The notes under the pieces were generated by a model that was not told the DNA's origin, did not search any database, and was given only the letters and a program-made list of their open reading frames with translations. A DNA stretch of 64,000 nt from Halostagnicola kamekurae. GTDB taxonomy: Archaea; Halobacteriota; Halobacteria; Halobacteriales; Natrialbaceae. The stretch lies in contig NZ_FOZS01000002.1 of NCBI RefSeq assembly GCF_900116205.1, forward strand, positions 992,001 through 1,056,000, written 5' to 3'. Position numbers and translations under genes: made by a program. Below are positions 44,698 through 54,569 of the stretch, one piece after another (position 1 is the first letter of the stretch; every line of letters begins with the position of its first letter).

Positions 44698-46332
44698 TCA
44701 ACGTATCTGGTAGTCTCGGTATCGGCCAACGGCGGACCGATAGGCGGATTTCGAGACGGCGACTGCGAGGGCGATCGTCACCAGAATCGATCCGATCTGA
44801 ACGATACCGCCGGGGAGACCGATCGCTGCCGCTAGTTCGTAAACCGGCTCGAGATTTCCCAATAGAGCGGGTGCCGCGACGAGCGAGACGATCGCCAGAA
44901 TCGATCCGGCCCGAACGAACGACTGTACACCCACTTCGGCGTAGATCGGAACGTCAGTGAAGAAAAACGGGACGGGAAAGAACTCGTAGCGCTCGATACC
45001 CAGCCCGACCGCGATGCTGACCGAAGCGGCACACGCGCTGATGGCGACGGTGACCAGAGCGATTAACACCGCCGCGAGCAGGTCGGCCGGACTTGCGAAT
45101 CCGATCAACGCGACTGGTACGGCGAAGACAGTCCCGACGACGGTCGAGGCGACGACGAGCCCAGTGACGAACTGCCGTGCCGGAACCGAGGTCAAGAGCA
45201 TAGTCATGACGCGGTACTCGGTGCCCACCGGATCGGAGGCGAAGGCGATCGCGGCAGAAAGACCGGTCGCGACTGCCAGTAGCACGAGCGGAATATTCGC
45301 GCTTCCGCCGACGATTAGCGCTGGCAACACGAGAACGCCGACGAAGAGAAACGCGTATCCCATCGACAACAGTCCGCGCGGAACGCGGCGCTCGATGAGC
45401 CACCGTTCTCGAGCAACGGTCAATGTGGCACGCGAAACATGGTCACCGAGCAATTTCTCGATCCATCCCTCTGTGACGAGCGAGTGTGAGCCGTGCGGCC
45501 CCGTCGAACCGCCCGGTTCTTGTTCCCAGATCCGGCGGACGAGAACTGTCGTCAAACCAACGAAAAGCGGAACCGCCAGCGTCAGTGTCCCGATCGCAGC
45601 CAGTGCGCGAACGGTGTCAGCACCGAGTCCGGTCGCACCGAGGAATGCAAGGTCGACGATCCACGTCACCGGCAGCGAGTCGAACCGCTCGAGCAGGGAC
45701 CCGACCGGCACCGACATCGAATCGAGGACGAGCCACGCGAGTAGCACGGGGACCCAGCCGAACACGACGAGCAGATCGCGGTAGAAGCTTCCTCGAGACA
45801 GCCGTCGGCCGATGAGTTGTGCGGCGAGTCTGCCAGCCACGCCGACGGCGACGGCGAGCGCTGTGATTCCCGCGATCGCGACGAGCATCGTCGGCGCGAC
45901 CAGCGGCGAACGGAGTCCGAGCGCGGCACCGACCGCTACGCCCGCGGCCGGTCCGACGAGAAAGACGCCGATGCGGGCGAAGACGAACACGAGCAGTCCC
46001 AGCGCTGGCGCTCTCGTCGGAACGGTCGTCAGGAGGAAGGCGGGCTCGAGGCCCTCGAATCTCGCGTGCGCGAGATTCGAACTTCGCATTGCAAGTACTC
46101 CGAACAGGAGGGTCACACCGATTCCCAGTACGTCAAGGGGGATCGATCCACTCGTCGCGATCGACGCCCCCGCGGAGCGAGAGAGCGCTCCGAACACGAC
46201 GGCGAGTGCGACCGTTGCGACGAGAGTCACCCGTCGCCGCGTACGCTGCGTTCCGGCCGCGGCTTCCCGCTGGCGGCGTCGCCACTCGATCCGCGCGATT
46301 CGAACGCTCGCGTCGACCCACGACTGCATCAT
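44698..46332 (-). CDS. ABC-2 type exporter permease subunit
   Basis: A 544-residue membrane protein with about 12 hydrophobic segments, starting MMQSWVDASVRIARIEWRRR with a short cytoplasmic N-terminus. Its large size, with the two-fold helix pattern, fits a fused permease serving with one ATPase. No solute motif is seen. It is the first gene of the pair. Confidence 0.82.
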   Translation of the reverse strand: MMQSWVDASVRIARIEWRRRQREAAAGTQRTRRRVTLVATVALAVVFGALSRSAGASIATSGSIPLDVLGIGVTLLFGVLAMRSSNLAHARFEGLEPAFLLTTVPTRAPALGLLVFVFARIGVFLVGPAAGVAVGAALGLRSPLVAPTMLVAIAGITALAVAVGVAGRLAAQLIGRRLSRGSFYRDLLVVFGWVPVLLAWLVLDSMSVPVGSLLERFDSLPVTWIVDLAFLGATGLGADTVRALAAIGTLTLAVPLFVGLTTVLVRRIWEQEPGGSTGPHGSHSLVTEGWIEKLLGDHVSRATLTVARERWLIERRVPRGLLSMGYAFLFVGVLVLPALIVGGSANIPLVLLAVATGLSAAIAFASDPVGTEYRVMTMLLTSVPARQFVTGLVVASTVVGTVFAVPVALIGFASPADLLAAVLIALVTVAISACAASVSIAVGLGIERYEFFPVPFFFTDVPIYAEVGVQSFVRAGSILAIVSLVAAPALLGNLEPVYELAAAIGLPGGIVQIGSILVTIALAVAVSKSAYRSAVGRYRDYQIR

Positions 46333-46666
46333 CTCGTTTGAAATATCTCGCAGAGACCTGTTTTTGATCCATCACGATCGTTGTCGAGAGAGGGGTATAT
46401 TCTTTCGCATCGCACGTGGAAATCTCGAGGCGAGAGATCTACTGTGATGACCGTCTACCGGGGCGTGGCGAAATGGACGCCTCGAGCGATCCCGACCACG
46501 TTCGATGCGAGGCCGTGAGACCGTCCGAGCATACCATGGATTTTCCACCCGGAAACGCACCATCACCGTTTCCGGCACACGTCGTGACTGTGAACGCAGT
46601 CGCCGGTTCGAGGGTTGCCGCTCCCGATAATCGGTAGAGCGGTTCCCAGAAGCAGTGCTCGAGCGC
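46333..46666. other. intergenic region without a called gene
   Basis: No gene is seen in these 334 bases between the permease start and the end of the dehydrogenase. Two overlapping short frames (46372-46578 minus, 46416-46637 plus) lack coherent protein features. Confidence 0.55.
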
Positions 46667-47761
46667 TCAAAAGCCGGGCATCAGTTCGGCGGGGCCGAAG
46701 ACGCCGTACTCGCCGGCCCGGTTTCGGCAGACGGCGGTCTTCAGGTAGCCGATCGCCGGTCCGTTGACGTTCGCCGCCATACTCGTGGCGTCGTCGAGTT
46801 CGAACGTGTTGGTCCCCGTCTCGCCGTCGAACGTGGTGCCGGTCACGGAGACGGTCGTCGTCGTCGGCTTCTCGTCGCGTTCGACGTCGAGGATTCCGCC
46901 GACGGTCACGTCCTCGGCGTCGCAGATGCCCGCTCGCTCGAGCAAGACGTCGTCCGCGTGCTCCATATCATCGAACTCGAGGACGCCGTCGTGCTCGTCG
47001 ATGACGGCCTCGATCTCGTCCTCGGAGAGCGTCCGGGCAGTGTCGATGTCGTACTCCGGCAGGTGGGCGATGTCCTCGCGGACGGTGCCGCGGTTGTCCT
47101 CGTAGCCCGATTTCAGGCCGACGCCCCACCAGATGTCGACGGACTCGACCTCGACGAACGACTGGGCGGCGAGCGCCGCCGCGCCGGTGAGAAAGCCGGG
47201 CGTTGCGCCGGCCCCGCAGACGAACGTGATTCCGGCGTCTTCGAACGCCCCTGTGCGCTCGTCGAGCATCCCGATGACTCGAGAGCGTTTGAGCACGTCG
47301 ACCAGCACGCCGGCGTACCCGCCCGCTACGAACCGATCAGCGACCCGGGGAATGAAGTCGTGTTCGTAGTTCGGCAGCGCCAGCAGGACGGCGTCGATGG
47401 CGTCGCCGCGGTCGATGATCTCCTGAATCGGATCTTCGGACGGACGGGCCTGCGCGGAGGCGACGACGCCCGCGTTCTCGCCGTGTTGTTTGACGCCGGA
47501 CGACGCCACCGCGCCGCCGTCCGTCTCGAGGTCGTCTCTGGACGCGTCAGCTCCGTCGGACTCACCAGTTCCCGGTCCGCTGTCGATGTTCCCTTCGGTC
47601 GCCTCGAGCAGTTCGTCGACGTCCAACCCGTCGAAGTCCATCGCGACGCCGTGGCGGTCACACGCCGCAACTGGCGTGAGCCCGTCTTTGTGTTGGCTCA
47701 CCTCGAGCGTTCGTCGGCCGATTCCTCCCGTTCCGAGCACCGCAAACGTGGTATCGTTCAT
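46667..47761 (-). CDS. Rossmann-fold dehydrogenase linked to bioB
   Basis: A 364-residue NAD(P)-binding protein with GTGGIGRRTLE at residues 10-20. It resembles the saccharopine/homoserine dehydrogenase-like group, judged by the CGAGATPGFLTGAAALAAQSF region. An acidic stretch (about residues 55-115) has extra Ser and Asp. Located 66 bases after bioB on the same strand, so it may act in biotin or a related pathway, but the substrate is unknown. Confidence 0.75.
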   Translation of the reverse strand: MNDTTFAVLGTGGIGRRTLEVSQHKDGLTPVAACDRHGVAMDFDGLDVDELLEATEGNIDSGPGTGESDGADASRDDLETDGGAVASSGVKQHGENAGVVASAQARPSEDPIQEIIDRGDAIDAVLLALPNYEHDFIPRVADRFVAGGYAGVLVDVLKRSRVIGMLDERTGAFEDAGITFVCGAGATPGFLTGAAALAAQSFVEVESVDIWWGVGLKSGYEDNRGTVREDIAHLPEYDIDTARTLSEDEIEAVIDEHDGVLEFDDMEHADDVLLERAGICDAEDVTVGGILDVERDEKPTTTTVSVTGTTFDGETGTNTFELDDATSMAANVNGPAIGYLKTAVCRNRAGEYGVFGPAELMPGF

Positions 47762-47827
47762 TGCTGATCGTGTCGTGAAGTCGGTCGTCTCCCAGTCGTC
47801 GGCAATCGCTTCGTCATCGATGATCGC

Positions 47828-48967
47828 TCAGTCGTCACTCGATTCCGCGTTGGCACTGCCGGCGTTGCCGGCTGCTTCAGTGGACGTTCCCGCTGCCGTC
47901 TCCGCCGACGATTCCGCCGCCTGCCGCCCGCGAGCCTTCACCGCCTCCGGATCGAACTCGTTGACAGACTGGTTCGGCTCGAGGCCTGCCCGCTCGATGA
48001 TCTCGATGTCGTCGCCGGCCGACTGGCCTTCGGTCGTCAGATAATCGCCGGTGAGCAGGCCGTCGGCGCCCGCCTCGAGAGGCAGGTGCTGTTCGTCGGG
48101 CGCGAGGTTGACCTCGCGTCCGCCCGTCAGCCGAACGCGCGATTCGGGGTGGAGCAGTTTGTAGACCGCGACGGTCTTGACGATCTCCTTCGTGCTGATC
48201 TCGACGCCCCGCTCGGCCAGCGGGGTCCCCGCGACCGGGTTCAGAACGTTGACCGGCAGCGACGAGATGCCGATGTCCTGGAGCGCGACGGCCGCGTCGA
48301 CGCGGTCGGTCGGCGTCTCGCCCATCCCGAGGATGACGCCCGCACAGAGGTCCATTCCCGCCTCTTTTGCGACCTCGAGCGTGTGGACCCGATCCTCGAA
48401 GCTGTGGGAGTCGACGATTTCGGGGAAGTATCGCGGCGAGGTCTCGATGTTGTGATTGTAGTGGTTGATCCCTTCGGCGGCGAGTATTTCGGCCTCTTCG
48501 GGCGTGAGGATCCCCAGCGAGGCGTCGACCTCGAGGTCGCACTCCTCGCGGACGAGGCGGATCGACTCGAGGACTTCCGCCCACTCCTCGGGACGGTGTT
48601 CCTTCGAGACGCCGCGTTCGGCGACCACGATGCCGAAACGCTGTGCGCCGTCTCGTTCGGCGCGTTTGGCCGCCTCGAGGATCTTCTCCGGACCGAGGAA
48701 ACCGTAGGTGTCGATGCCGGTGTCGAAGTGGACCGACTGCGCGCAAAAACCGCAGTCCTCGGCGCAGTTGCCCGCCTTCGCGTTGACGATCGAGCAAGCG
48801 TCGACGGTGCCGTCGCCGAAGCGGTCCCGAACGGCGGCCCCCGCCTCCGCGAGCGGTTCGACCGGCTGTGCCATAAGCGCCAGCCCGTCGGTCCGATCGA
48901 GGCGTTCGCCGGCGAACACCCGCTCGAGTGCGTCGTCGATCGTCCGGTTGGTCGTCTCGTAAACCAC
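47828..48967 (-). CDS. bioB: biotin synthase
   Basis: A 379-residue radical-SAM enzyme that inserts sulfur into dethiobiotin. The radical cluster motif is NCAEDCGFC, preceded by the AGN region. The C-terminus has an acidic Ala-rich extension. The start is the GTG at 48967; a TATA-like box 28 bases upstream favours it. No other bio genes lie in the window. Confidence 0.93.
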   Translation of the reverse strand: MVYETTNRTIDDALERVFAGERLDRTDGLALMAQPVEPLAEAGAAVRDRFGDGTVDACSIVNAKAGNCAEDCGFCAQSVHFDTGIDTYGFLGPEKILEAAKRAERDGAQRFGIVVAERGVSKEHRPEEWAEVLESIRLVREECDLEVDASLGILTPEEAEILAAEGINHYNHNIETSPRYFPEIVDSHSFEDRVHTLEVAKEAGMDLCAGVILGMGETPTDRVDAAVALQDIGISSLPVNVLNPVAGTPLAERGVEISTKEIVKTVAVYKLLHPESRVRLTGGREVNLAPDEQHLPLEAGADGLLTGDYLTTEGQSAGDDIEIIERAGLEPNQSVNEFDPEAVKARGRQAAESSAETAAGTSTEAAGNAGSANAESSDD

Positions 48968-48990
48968 GCTAGCTACAGCAGTTTACGGAA

Positions 48991-49000
48991 CTATAATTCT
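48991..49000 (-). promoter_or_regulatory. TATA-like box of bioB
   Basis: On the minus strand agaattatag lies 24-33 bases before the GTG at 48967. Confidence 0.45.
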
Positions 49001-49105
49001 TGGGGACAGTCCGTCGTGGAAGGCAGTTTCACTCTGTGCTCGCCGAATCAACGGCCTACATTCTGAGGGAGGGAGGCTATACCGGCGGTACGCAATTGGG
49101 CATGT

Positions 49106-49597
49106 ATGAACGTCCGTGGCTCGCTCTCGAGCGAGGCGATACAACAGTTCCTCTCGGCGCAAACGATCCCGATCCGACTGGGCTGTCAAACGCCCGCTGG
49201 GACGCCGTGGATGCTCTCGATGTGGTATCGCCCTCGCGTGCTCGAGAACGATGGAAGTTCGGAGTGGGTCCTCGAGTGTGCGACCGGGAAAGAGGCGAAG
49301 GTCGTCACGTATCTCACCGAGACCCCAGAGCTCTCGTTCGAAGTGTCGACGAACCACCCGCCGTACAGAGGCGTCCGCGGCTGGGGAACGGCGACCGTCG
49401 AACCCGACCCTGAAAAGAACGTCCTCCGGTCGCTCGTAGAGCGGTACCTCGGAGGAACGGACTCGAAACTCGCACAGGACCTACTCGACGAGGATCGTGA
49501 CGAGGTGACGATCAGCATCGAACCCGCGACGGTCTACGGATGGGATTTCTCTGATCGAATGCGTGACGTGGCGAATGGCTCCGAAACGAGAGGGTAG
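49106..49597 (+). CDS. pyridoxamine 5'-phosphate oxidase-like protein
   Basis: A 163-residue PNPOx-like split-barrel protein. Strand patterns IPIRLGCQTPAGTPWMLSMWYRP and VVTYLTETPELSFEV, then GVRGWGTATVEPDPEKN, fit a flavin-binding fold used by many small oxidoreductases. It likely binds FMN or F420 but has no clear substrate motif. It stands alone, divergent from bioB. Confidence 0.8.
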   Translation: MNVRGSLSSEAIQQFLSAQTIPIRLGCQTPAGTPWMLSMWYRPRVLENDGSSEWVLECATGKEAKVVTYLTETPELSFEVSTNHPPYRGVRGWGTATVEPDPEKNVLRSLVERYLGGTDSKLAQDLLDEDRDEVTISIEPATVYGWDFSDRMRDVANGSETRG

Positions 49598-49719
49598 CTG
49601 CTCGATTCCGGCGAGTCGATTGGAAGACTGACCTCCCCGTTCTTCGTGCCCGTTCGAGACCGTCGGTTAAAAAATCGCGATGCCGAAACGTCTCACGACG
49701 CCGAAACGCCGTTCGGTTA

Positions 49720-50589
49720 TTAGAGGAAGCTCTCGACGTGATCCGCGACTTCCTCGGGCGTGTCGCCGACCGGAACGCCGGCGTCGTTGAGCGCGCTGAT
49801 CTTACTCTCTGCGGTGCCGGTTCCGGAACCGGAGACGATCGCGCCGGCGTGGCCCATGCGTTTCCCCGGCGGGGCCGTTCGACCGGCGATGAAGCCGGCG
49901 ACGGGCGTGTCGACGTGCTCGTCGATGTAGGCCGCCGCTTCCTCCTCGTCTTCGCCGCCGATCTCGCCGCACATGGCGATTGCCTTCGTGTCCGGGTCGT
50001 TCTCGAAGAGCTCGAGGGCGTCGACGAAGTCGGTGCCGATGATCGGGTCGCCGCCGATACCGATCGCGGTGGTCTGGCCGATACCCCGGTTCGTGAGGCT
50101 ATCGACGACCTGGTAGGTAAGCGTCCCCGAGCGCGAGACGAGCCCGACGTCGCCCGAGGCGAAGATGTTGCCCGGCAGGATGCCGAGTTTGGCCTCGCCG
50201 GGGGTGATGAGACCGGGGCAGTTCGGACCGATGAGCCGCGTATCGGTCTCGGAGAGTCGCTTGTTCACGCGAGCCATATCCTGAGTCGGGATACCCTCGG
50301 TGATCGCGACCGCGAGGTCGAGATCGGTGTCGAGCGACTCGAAGATGGCGTCGCCCGCGAACGCCGGCGGGACGAAGATGACCGACGTGTCGGCGTTTTC
50401 TTCCTCGACGGCTTCGTGGACCGTATCGTAGACTGGAACGCCGGCGGCCTCCTGCCCGCCTTTGCCGGGGACCGCACCGGCGACGACGTTCGTTCCGTAC
50501 TCCATCATCTGTTCGGCGTGGAACTTGCCTTCCCCGCCGGTGATGCCCTGTACCACGACGCGCGTGTCGTCGTCGACTAGTACACTCAT
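49720..50589 (-). CDS. sucD: succinyl-CoA ligase, alpha subunit
   Basis: A 289-residue subunit holding the CoA-binding and phosphohistidine sites of succinyl-CoA synthetase in the citrate cycle. The CoA site [12 protein letters not shown] and the active His in [14 protein letters not shown] are present. Its ATG overlaps the sucC stop by four bases. Confidence 0.96.
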   Translation of the reverse strand: MSVLVDDDTRVVVQGITGGEGKFHAEQMMEYGTNVVAGAVPGKGGQEAAGVPVYDTVHEAVEEENADTSVIFVPPAFAGDAIFESLDTDLDLAVAITEGIPTQDMARVNKRLSETDTRLIGPNCPGLITPGEAKLGILPGNIFASGDVGLVSRSGTLTYQVVDSLTNRGIGQTTAIGIGGDPIIGTDFVDALELFENDPDTKAIAMCGEIGGEDEEEAAAYIDEHVDTPVAGFIAGRTAPPGKRMGHAGAIVSGSGTGTAESKISALNDAGVPVGDTPEEVADHVESFL

Positions 50590-51734
50590 GCTTCCACCTC
50601 GTCAGCGTATTCGACGGCACGCTGGACCGCGTCCTCGAGGGTCTGTTCGACCGTCACGAGGTCTTCGTTGAGAATTTCCATGCCTTCCTCCCAGTTGGTG
50701 CCGGCCAGTCGGACGACGACCGGTTTCGGGATCTCGTCGAACTGCTCGAGCGCTTCGTTGATCCCCTTGGCGACCTCGTCGCCGCGGGTGATACCCCCGA
50801 AGATGTTGAACACGACCGAATCGACGTTCTCGTCGGAGAACACCATATCGAGCGCGTTCGCGATTCGGTCGGCTTTCGCGCCGCCACCCACGTCGAGGAA
50901 GTTGGCGGGTTCGCCGCCGTAGTGGTCCACGAGGTCGAGGGTGGTCATCACGAGACCGGCACCGTTGCCGATGATTCCCGTGTTACCCTCGAGTCGGACG
51001 TAGTCGAAGTCGTACTCGTCTGCCTTTTGCTCTAAGGCGTCGCCAGTTGCCGCTTCCTCTTCCATCTCGGCGAGTTCGGGCTGGCGGAACAGCGCGTCCT
51101 CGTCGATGTTCATCACGGCGTCGGCCGCGATGACCTCGTCGTCGCTGGTGACCATCAGCGGGTTGATCTCCGCGTCGGAGCCGTCCCGGTCCGACCAGAG
51201 CTGGTAGAGCGTCGTGAGGACGCTCGAGACGTCGCGTGCGATCTCCCTGTCGACGCCCGCGTCGTAGACTGCCTTCCGAGCCTGGTAGGGGTGCATCCCG
51301 AACGAGGGGTCGATGTGTTCGCGCGCGATGGCTTCCGGCGTTTCCTCGGCGACGGCTTCGATGTCGACGCCGCCTTTCGTCGAGACCATCGCGACGGGTT
51401 TGCCCTCGCCCCGGTCCATCGTGATACCGACGTAGAGTTCGTCCGTGAAGTCGACCGCTTCCTCGACCAGAACCCGATCCACCTGGTAGCCCTTGAGGTC
51501 CATCCCGAGAATGGAGTCGGCGGCGTCACGGGCTTCATCCTCGTCGTCGGCGAGTTTGATTCCCCCCGCCTTCCCGCGGCCACCGACCTGTACCTGCGCT
51601 TTGACCGCGACTGGGTATCTAATCTCCTCGGCCGCGGCGACGACGCCGTCGACGTCGGAGGCGAGAGTCGACTCCGGCGTCGGAACTCCGGCGTCGGCGA
51701 AGACTTGCTTCGCCTGATACTCGTGTAGCTTCAT
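50586..51734 (-). CDS. sucC: succinyl-CoA ligase, beta subunit
   Basis: A 382-residue ATP-grasp subunit. The family start [16 protein letters not shown] fixes the ATG at 51734. Conserved [14 protein letters not shown] and [14 protein letters not shown]-like segments are present. It is the first gene of the sucC-sucD operon. A TATA-like box lies about 30 bases upstream. Confidence 0.96.
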   Translation of the reverse strand: MKLHEYQAKQVFADAGVPTPESTLASDVDGVVAAAEEIRYPVAVKAQVQVGGRGKAGGIKLADDEDEARDAADSILGMDLKGYQVDRVLVEEAVDFTDELYVGITMDRGEGKPVAMVSTKGGVDIEAVAEETPEAIAREHIDPSFGMHPYQARKAVYDAGVDREIARDVSSVLTTLYQLWSDRDGSDAEINPLMVTSDDEVIAADAVMNIDEDALFRQPELAEMEEEAATGDALEQKADEYDFDYVRLEGNTGIIGNGAGLVMTTLDLVDHYGGEPANFLDVGGGAKADRIANALDMVFSDENVDSVVFNIFGGITRGDEVAKGINEALEQFDEIPKPVVVRLAGTNWEEGMEILNEDLVTVEQTLEDAVQRAVEYADEVEA

Positions 51735-51762
51735 GTCCGTTTGAACGGCTGTTCCCACGTCG

Positions 51763-51772
51763 CTTAAATCAT
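51763..51772 (-). promoter_or_regulatory. TATA-like box of sucC-sucD
   Basis: On the minus strand atttaagcga lies about 29-38 bases before the ATG at 51734. Confidence 0.4.
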
Positions 51773-51842
51773 GGCAGTTTCCACTCGCGAGAACCGTTGC
51801 CCTGTCACGTACCACCGTAATTCGTCTTTCGGGTAGTATCCG

Positions 51843-51879
51843 GAATTCGACGGGGCTTCCTTTGGAAGAACCCGAATTC
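51843..51879. repeat. nested hairpin upstream of sucC
   Basis: Two gaattc hexamers frame ggg/ccc and an inner cttcc-ttt-ggaag stem. The flanking atccgg occurs on both sides as a direct repeat. A terminator or integration-end remnant is possible. Confidence 0.5.
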
Positions 51880-52053
51880 AAATCCGGTTACAAAAGACGT
51901 TCGTGGATTTCAGCAGCCTGTAGCATGGCTTGAATAATGCTACCAACCCACTTAGTTACCGTCATAATTTGCCCGAAGTATCTCGCGCTCGAGCAGCAGT
52001 TTCGCCGCAATTTCGGTACTCCCGCATCTACTTCGTCAGGGGGAGATTCGCCT

Positions 52054-52116
52054 TCGCTCGAGGCAGACCCATCTTCGCTCGGGGCAGACTCTCCGCCGCC
52101 CGAGGCCGACCATTGG
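52054..52116 (+). repeat. 21-base imperfect tandem repeat
   Basis: Three copies start at 52054, 52075 and 52096, with the first two sharing tcgctcgrggcaga. The period suits a seven-residue protein repeat, but no firm gene covers it. Confidence 0.55.
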
Positions 52117-52241
52117 CACGCGGTGCTCCCGTTTCCTTCTGACAACGATGAATGCTCGCGTTCCATTCCGGTATCGATCGACGAGTGACCGCACATGTCC
52201 GGACATCCCCACCCCAGCATTAATGCCCTCGCTACCCCCGA

Positions 52242-53138
52242 ATGCACACGAGAACAGTACACGCCGTGATTTCATTTAGATCGGCTCCGCGCCTCGAGTC
52301 AGCCCGTACTCGGCTCGAAGCGATCGCTCTCTTTCTCGTCAACAGCAACCTCCACATTTCCCTCTCCGCGACGAGTATCGCCCTGGTCACGGTGCTCCTC
52401 ATCGATCTCCGCCTCGAGGTGGTCCCGCTCTTTATCGTCTTCGCCGCGACGATGTTCGTCTACAGCATCAACCGCGTGACCGACTTAGAGGAGGACGCAC
52501 GGAACGTCCCCGGCCGCGCGGCGTTTACGCGGGAGTACGGCCGCCTCCTGCTCGCGCTGGGGGTCGGTCTCTACGTGCTCGCGATCGGCGTCGCCGTCGT
52601 CCTCGAACTACCGGGTGCGAGATACACGGTGATCCCGCTACTCGTGACGATCGCCTACTCGTTTTTCCGTCTGAAGCGGGTCTTCCTCGTGAAAAACCTG
52701 ACCGTCGGCGTCGCCTGGGGGCTGATCCCGCTCGGGGTCGGTTACTACTACGGCGTCCTCGAGGCTCCGGGCATCGTCTTTCTGGCCGCCTACGTGACAA
52801 CGATGTTGACGGTCGCGGCGATCGTCTTCGACATCAAGGACATCGACGGGGACCGAGCGGCGGGGATCAGGACGGTCCCGGTCGTTTTCGATACGCGCCG
52901 GACGCGCATCCTCGCACAGTTTTCGAACGTGGCTGTCGCCGCGAGCGTCGTCGTCTGCGTCGTCGGCAATCTCGTTCCAGTGACGTTCCTCGTCCTGCTC
53001 GCGTTCAACGCGTACGTGGGCACCTACATCCCGTTCGCCACCCGCGATCGGAGCGTCCTCTTCTACGGCTTCGTCATCGACGGCGAACAGATCTTTCTGG
53101 CCTGTTGCGTGCTTGCCCTCGAGCTAACGCTCTGGTGA
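52242..53138 (+). CDS. UbiA-family prenyltransferase
   Basis: A 298-residue membrane prenyltransferase with about eight to nine membrane segments. The first Asp-rich motif reads NRVTDLEED (NxxxDxxxD) and the second DIKDIDGDRA (DxxDxxxD), both needed to hold Mg-prenyl diphosphate. The first D of the usual NDxxD is Arg here. It may attach a prenyl chain to a quinone or lipid precursor; the acceptor is unknown. Confidence 0.88.
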   Translation: MHTRTVHAVISFRSAPRLESARTRLEAIALFLVNSNLHISLSATSIALVTVLLIDLRLEVVPLFIVFAATMFVYSINRVTDLEEDARNVPGRAAFTREYGRLLLALGVGLYVLAIGVAVVLELPGARYTVIPLLVTIAYSFFRLKRVFLVKNLTVGVAWGLIPLGVGYYYGVLEAPGIVFLAAYVTTMLTVAAIVFDIKDIDGDRAAGIRTVPVVFDTRRTRILAQFSNVAVAASVVVCVVGNLVPVTFLVLLAFNAYVGTYIPFATRDRSVLFYGFVIDGEQIFLACCVLALELTLW

Positions 53139-53170
53139 TCGGCCTGGAACCGCCGAGAACGACCGGCGAC

Positions 53171-53398
53171 CTACTCCCTGTCCGTCTCGCGCCAGTCACA
53201 CTCCTGGCACTTCCACCCCGTGACGAACTCGGTGACGGACGGCATGTAGCCGACCTGTAGGACGTTCTCACCGCACTCGGGGCAGGATCGATCCGCCTCC
53301 TCGATGGCGTCGGTTTCCATCACCGAATCGCCTTCGATTAGCTCGGCTAGCTTGTTCGAATCGACCATTCGTCCCTGAACGACTCGATTTGCGGCCAT
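53171..53398 (-). CDS. small zinc-ribbon protein
   Basis: A 75-residue protein starting MAANRVVQGRMVDSNKLAEL. Two Cys pairs, CPECG and CQEC, form a zinc ribbon over the C-terminal half. Haloarchaeal families of this size exist (for example DUF5795-like), but I cannot name it firmly. It is convergent with the UbiA gene. A three-residue-longer start is possible. Confidence 0.75.
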   Translation of the reverse strand: MAANRVVQGRMVDSNKLAELIEGDSVMETDAIEEADRSCPECGENVLQVGYMPSVTEFVTGWKCQECDWRETDRE

Positions 53399-53518
53399 AC
53401 TCTCCACTCCGTCTGCAAGCCCGTAAGCCTTTCAACCGCGCGGATTCACCGGCAACGAGATCGCGGTCCGGGGTAACGCCGTGACGCCAATCGGGCGCTC
53501 GGGGGTCCGGTACGGAAC

Positions 53519-53788
53519 TCAGAGGAACTGTGACTCCCACTCGCGTCGTTCGACGATCTCTTGTTCACCCGACTCCGTGATCGCGTAGTAGTTCGTTCGC
53601 CTGTCGAGTTGCCCCTTCTCGACTAGTTCCTTGTTGACGATCGTATCGAGGTTCGGGTACAACCGGCCGTGATTGATGTCGGAGCTATAGTACTGCTCGA
53701 TTTCCTCTTTGATGTCCTGGCCGGAGGGTTGGTCGGCGCCGGCGATCACGTACAACAGGTCTCGTTGGAACCCGGTGAGATCGTTCAT
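53519..53788 (-). CDS. PadR family transcriptional regulator
   Basis: An 89-residue winged-helix regulator of the PadR family. DLTGFQRDLLYVIAG and HGRLYPNLDTIVNKELVEKG, then the wing RRTNYYAITESGEQEI, fit the family closely. Short, without the C-terminal dimer helix seen in longer members. The ATG at 53788 matches family starts; an upstream AT-rich stretch at 53812-53826 could be its promoter. Target unknown. Confidence 0.88.
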   Translation of the reverse strand: MNDLTGFQRDLLYVIAGADQPSGQDIKEEIEQYYSSDINHGRLYPNLDTIVNKELVEKGQLDRRTNYYAITESGEQEIVERREWESQFL

Positions 53789-54172
53789 TCCACGAACCCC
53801 TGCCACTGATCTAGTATTTGTTATTATTCTCGTACGGGATTGTAGGCGACCGCTCGAGTGAGTAGGCACTCCTGGTCGCTGCGTAGGGGCTGTCAACGCG
53901 ACGGCGGTCAGACCGGGATCGTGGCGTACCCGGCCCGTAATCCGCCGAGTCAGCCGGTCGCCCCGCGGCGGTTCGACTGTGGGTTCACGGCGACGCCCGG
54001 TAATCGGTCCCTAAACGCGCTCTCGAGCTGGTGTCGATCACGAGCCGTCTCGAGACTCGAGGCGGCACTTATCCCACAACTGCCATGTGAGCGAACCGGC
54101 CGATCGTGGAACATCACGACCTGCTGATAGGTGATTGTGAAGAGACTTCTCTCAAAGAATTATTCGCTGTAG
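53789..54172. other. intergenic region between padR and tRNA-Glu
   Basis: No gene is seen in these 384 bases. The left end holds the padR promoter (AT-rich at 53812-53826). The remainder has no coherent reading frame. Confidence 0.5.
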
Positions 54173-54247
54173 TGCTCCGTCAGGGATTTGAACCCTGGTC
54201 ATCGGCTCGAAAGGCCGAAATGATTGGCCGGACTACACCAACGGAGC
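54173..54247 (-). tRNA. tRNA-Glu(UUC)
   Basis: A 75-base tRNA read on the minus strand: acceptor gctccgt/acggagc, anticodon stem tcggc/gccga framing loop ctttcga with anticodon TTC, T arm caggg-ttcaaat-ccctg. No CCA is encoded and no intron is seen. Confidence 0.94.
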
Positions 54248-54569
54248 GATCGTTCGCTTCGACACCCTACCGCAGTTCGGTGCGGTCGTGTGAAGCTACA
54301 CCCAACCGTTGCCGGGGGCTAATAAAAAGCGTTCCGTTCCATCCCTCCAGTGGCAGTGAATGACGCACCGAAACGGGCGTCGAACGCATCGCGACGCCTC
54401 GAGAGTCGCGACCACCTGCAACCGACCGAAGACGGAGTACACCGGACTACCCGCCGTACTCGATGCCGTCAAGTCGATTCGAGCGCGAGAATACAGTGAA
54501 CGCGGAAGATCGCGGGCGAACTCGAGGCGGTTCTCAACGTTTTTCTATCTCTACGGCAAACGACCTCGT
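54248..54569. other. intergenic region upstream of tRNA-Glu and the hydrolase
   Basis: These 322 bases lie between divergent transcripts. A TATA-like cttttta near 54324-54330 (minus) may serve the tRNA through a leader of about 50 bases, which holds a ccgca/tgcgg hairpin at about 54269-54284. A ttttctat box near 54540 serves the plus gene. No gene is called. Confidence 0.45.

Larger units (their letters stand above)
51735..52241. other. intergenic region with uncertain frames
   Basis: These 507 bases hold the sucC promoter, the nested hairpin and a 21-base repeat at 52054-52116. Two opposing frames (51888-52166 minus, 92 residues; 51937-52188 plus, 83 residues) overlap each other. The minus frame has a helical end (KWVGSIIQAMLQAAEIHERLL region), but neither has clear support, so no gene is called. 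Confidence 0.45.

Noticed and set aside
51888-52166. 92-codon minus frame in the gap upstream of the UbiA gene
   Set aside because: Only a low-complexity and a helical end; an overlapping opposite frame is equally open, so it is kept as uncertain, not called.
54248-54330. Second small RNA gene upstream of tRNA-Glu
   Set aside because: The hairpin and TATA-like box fit a leader of the tRNA gene; no separate conserved RNA fold was seen.
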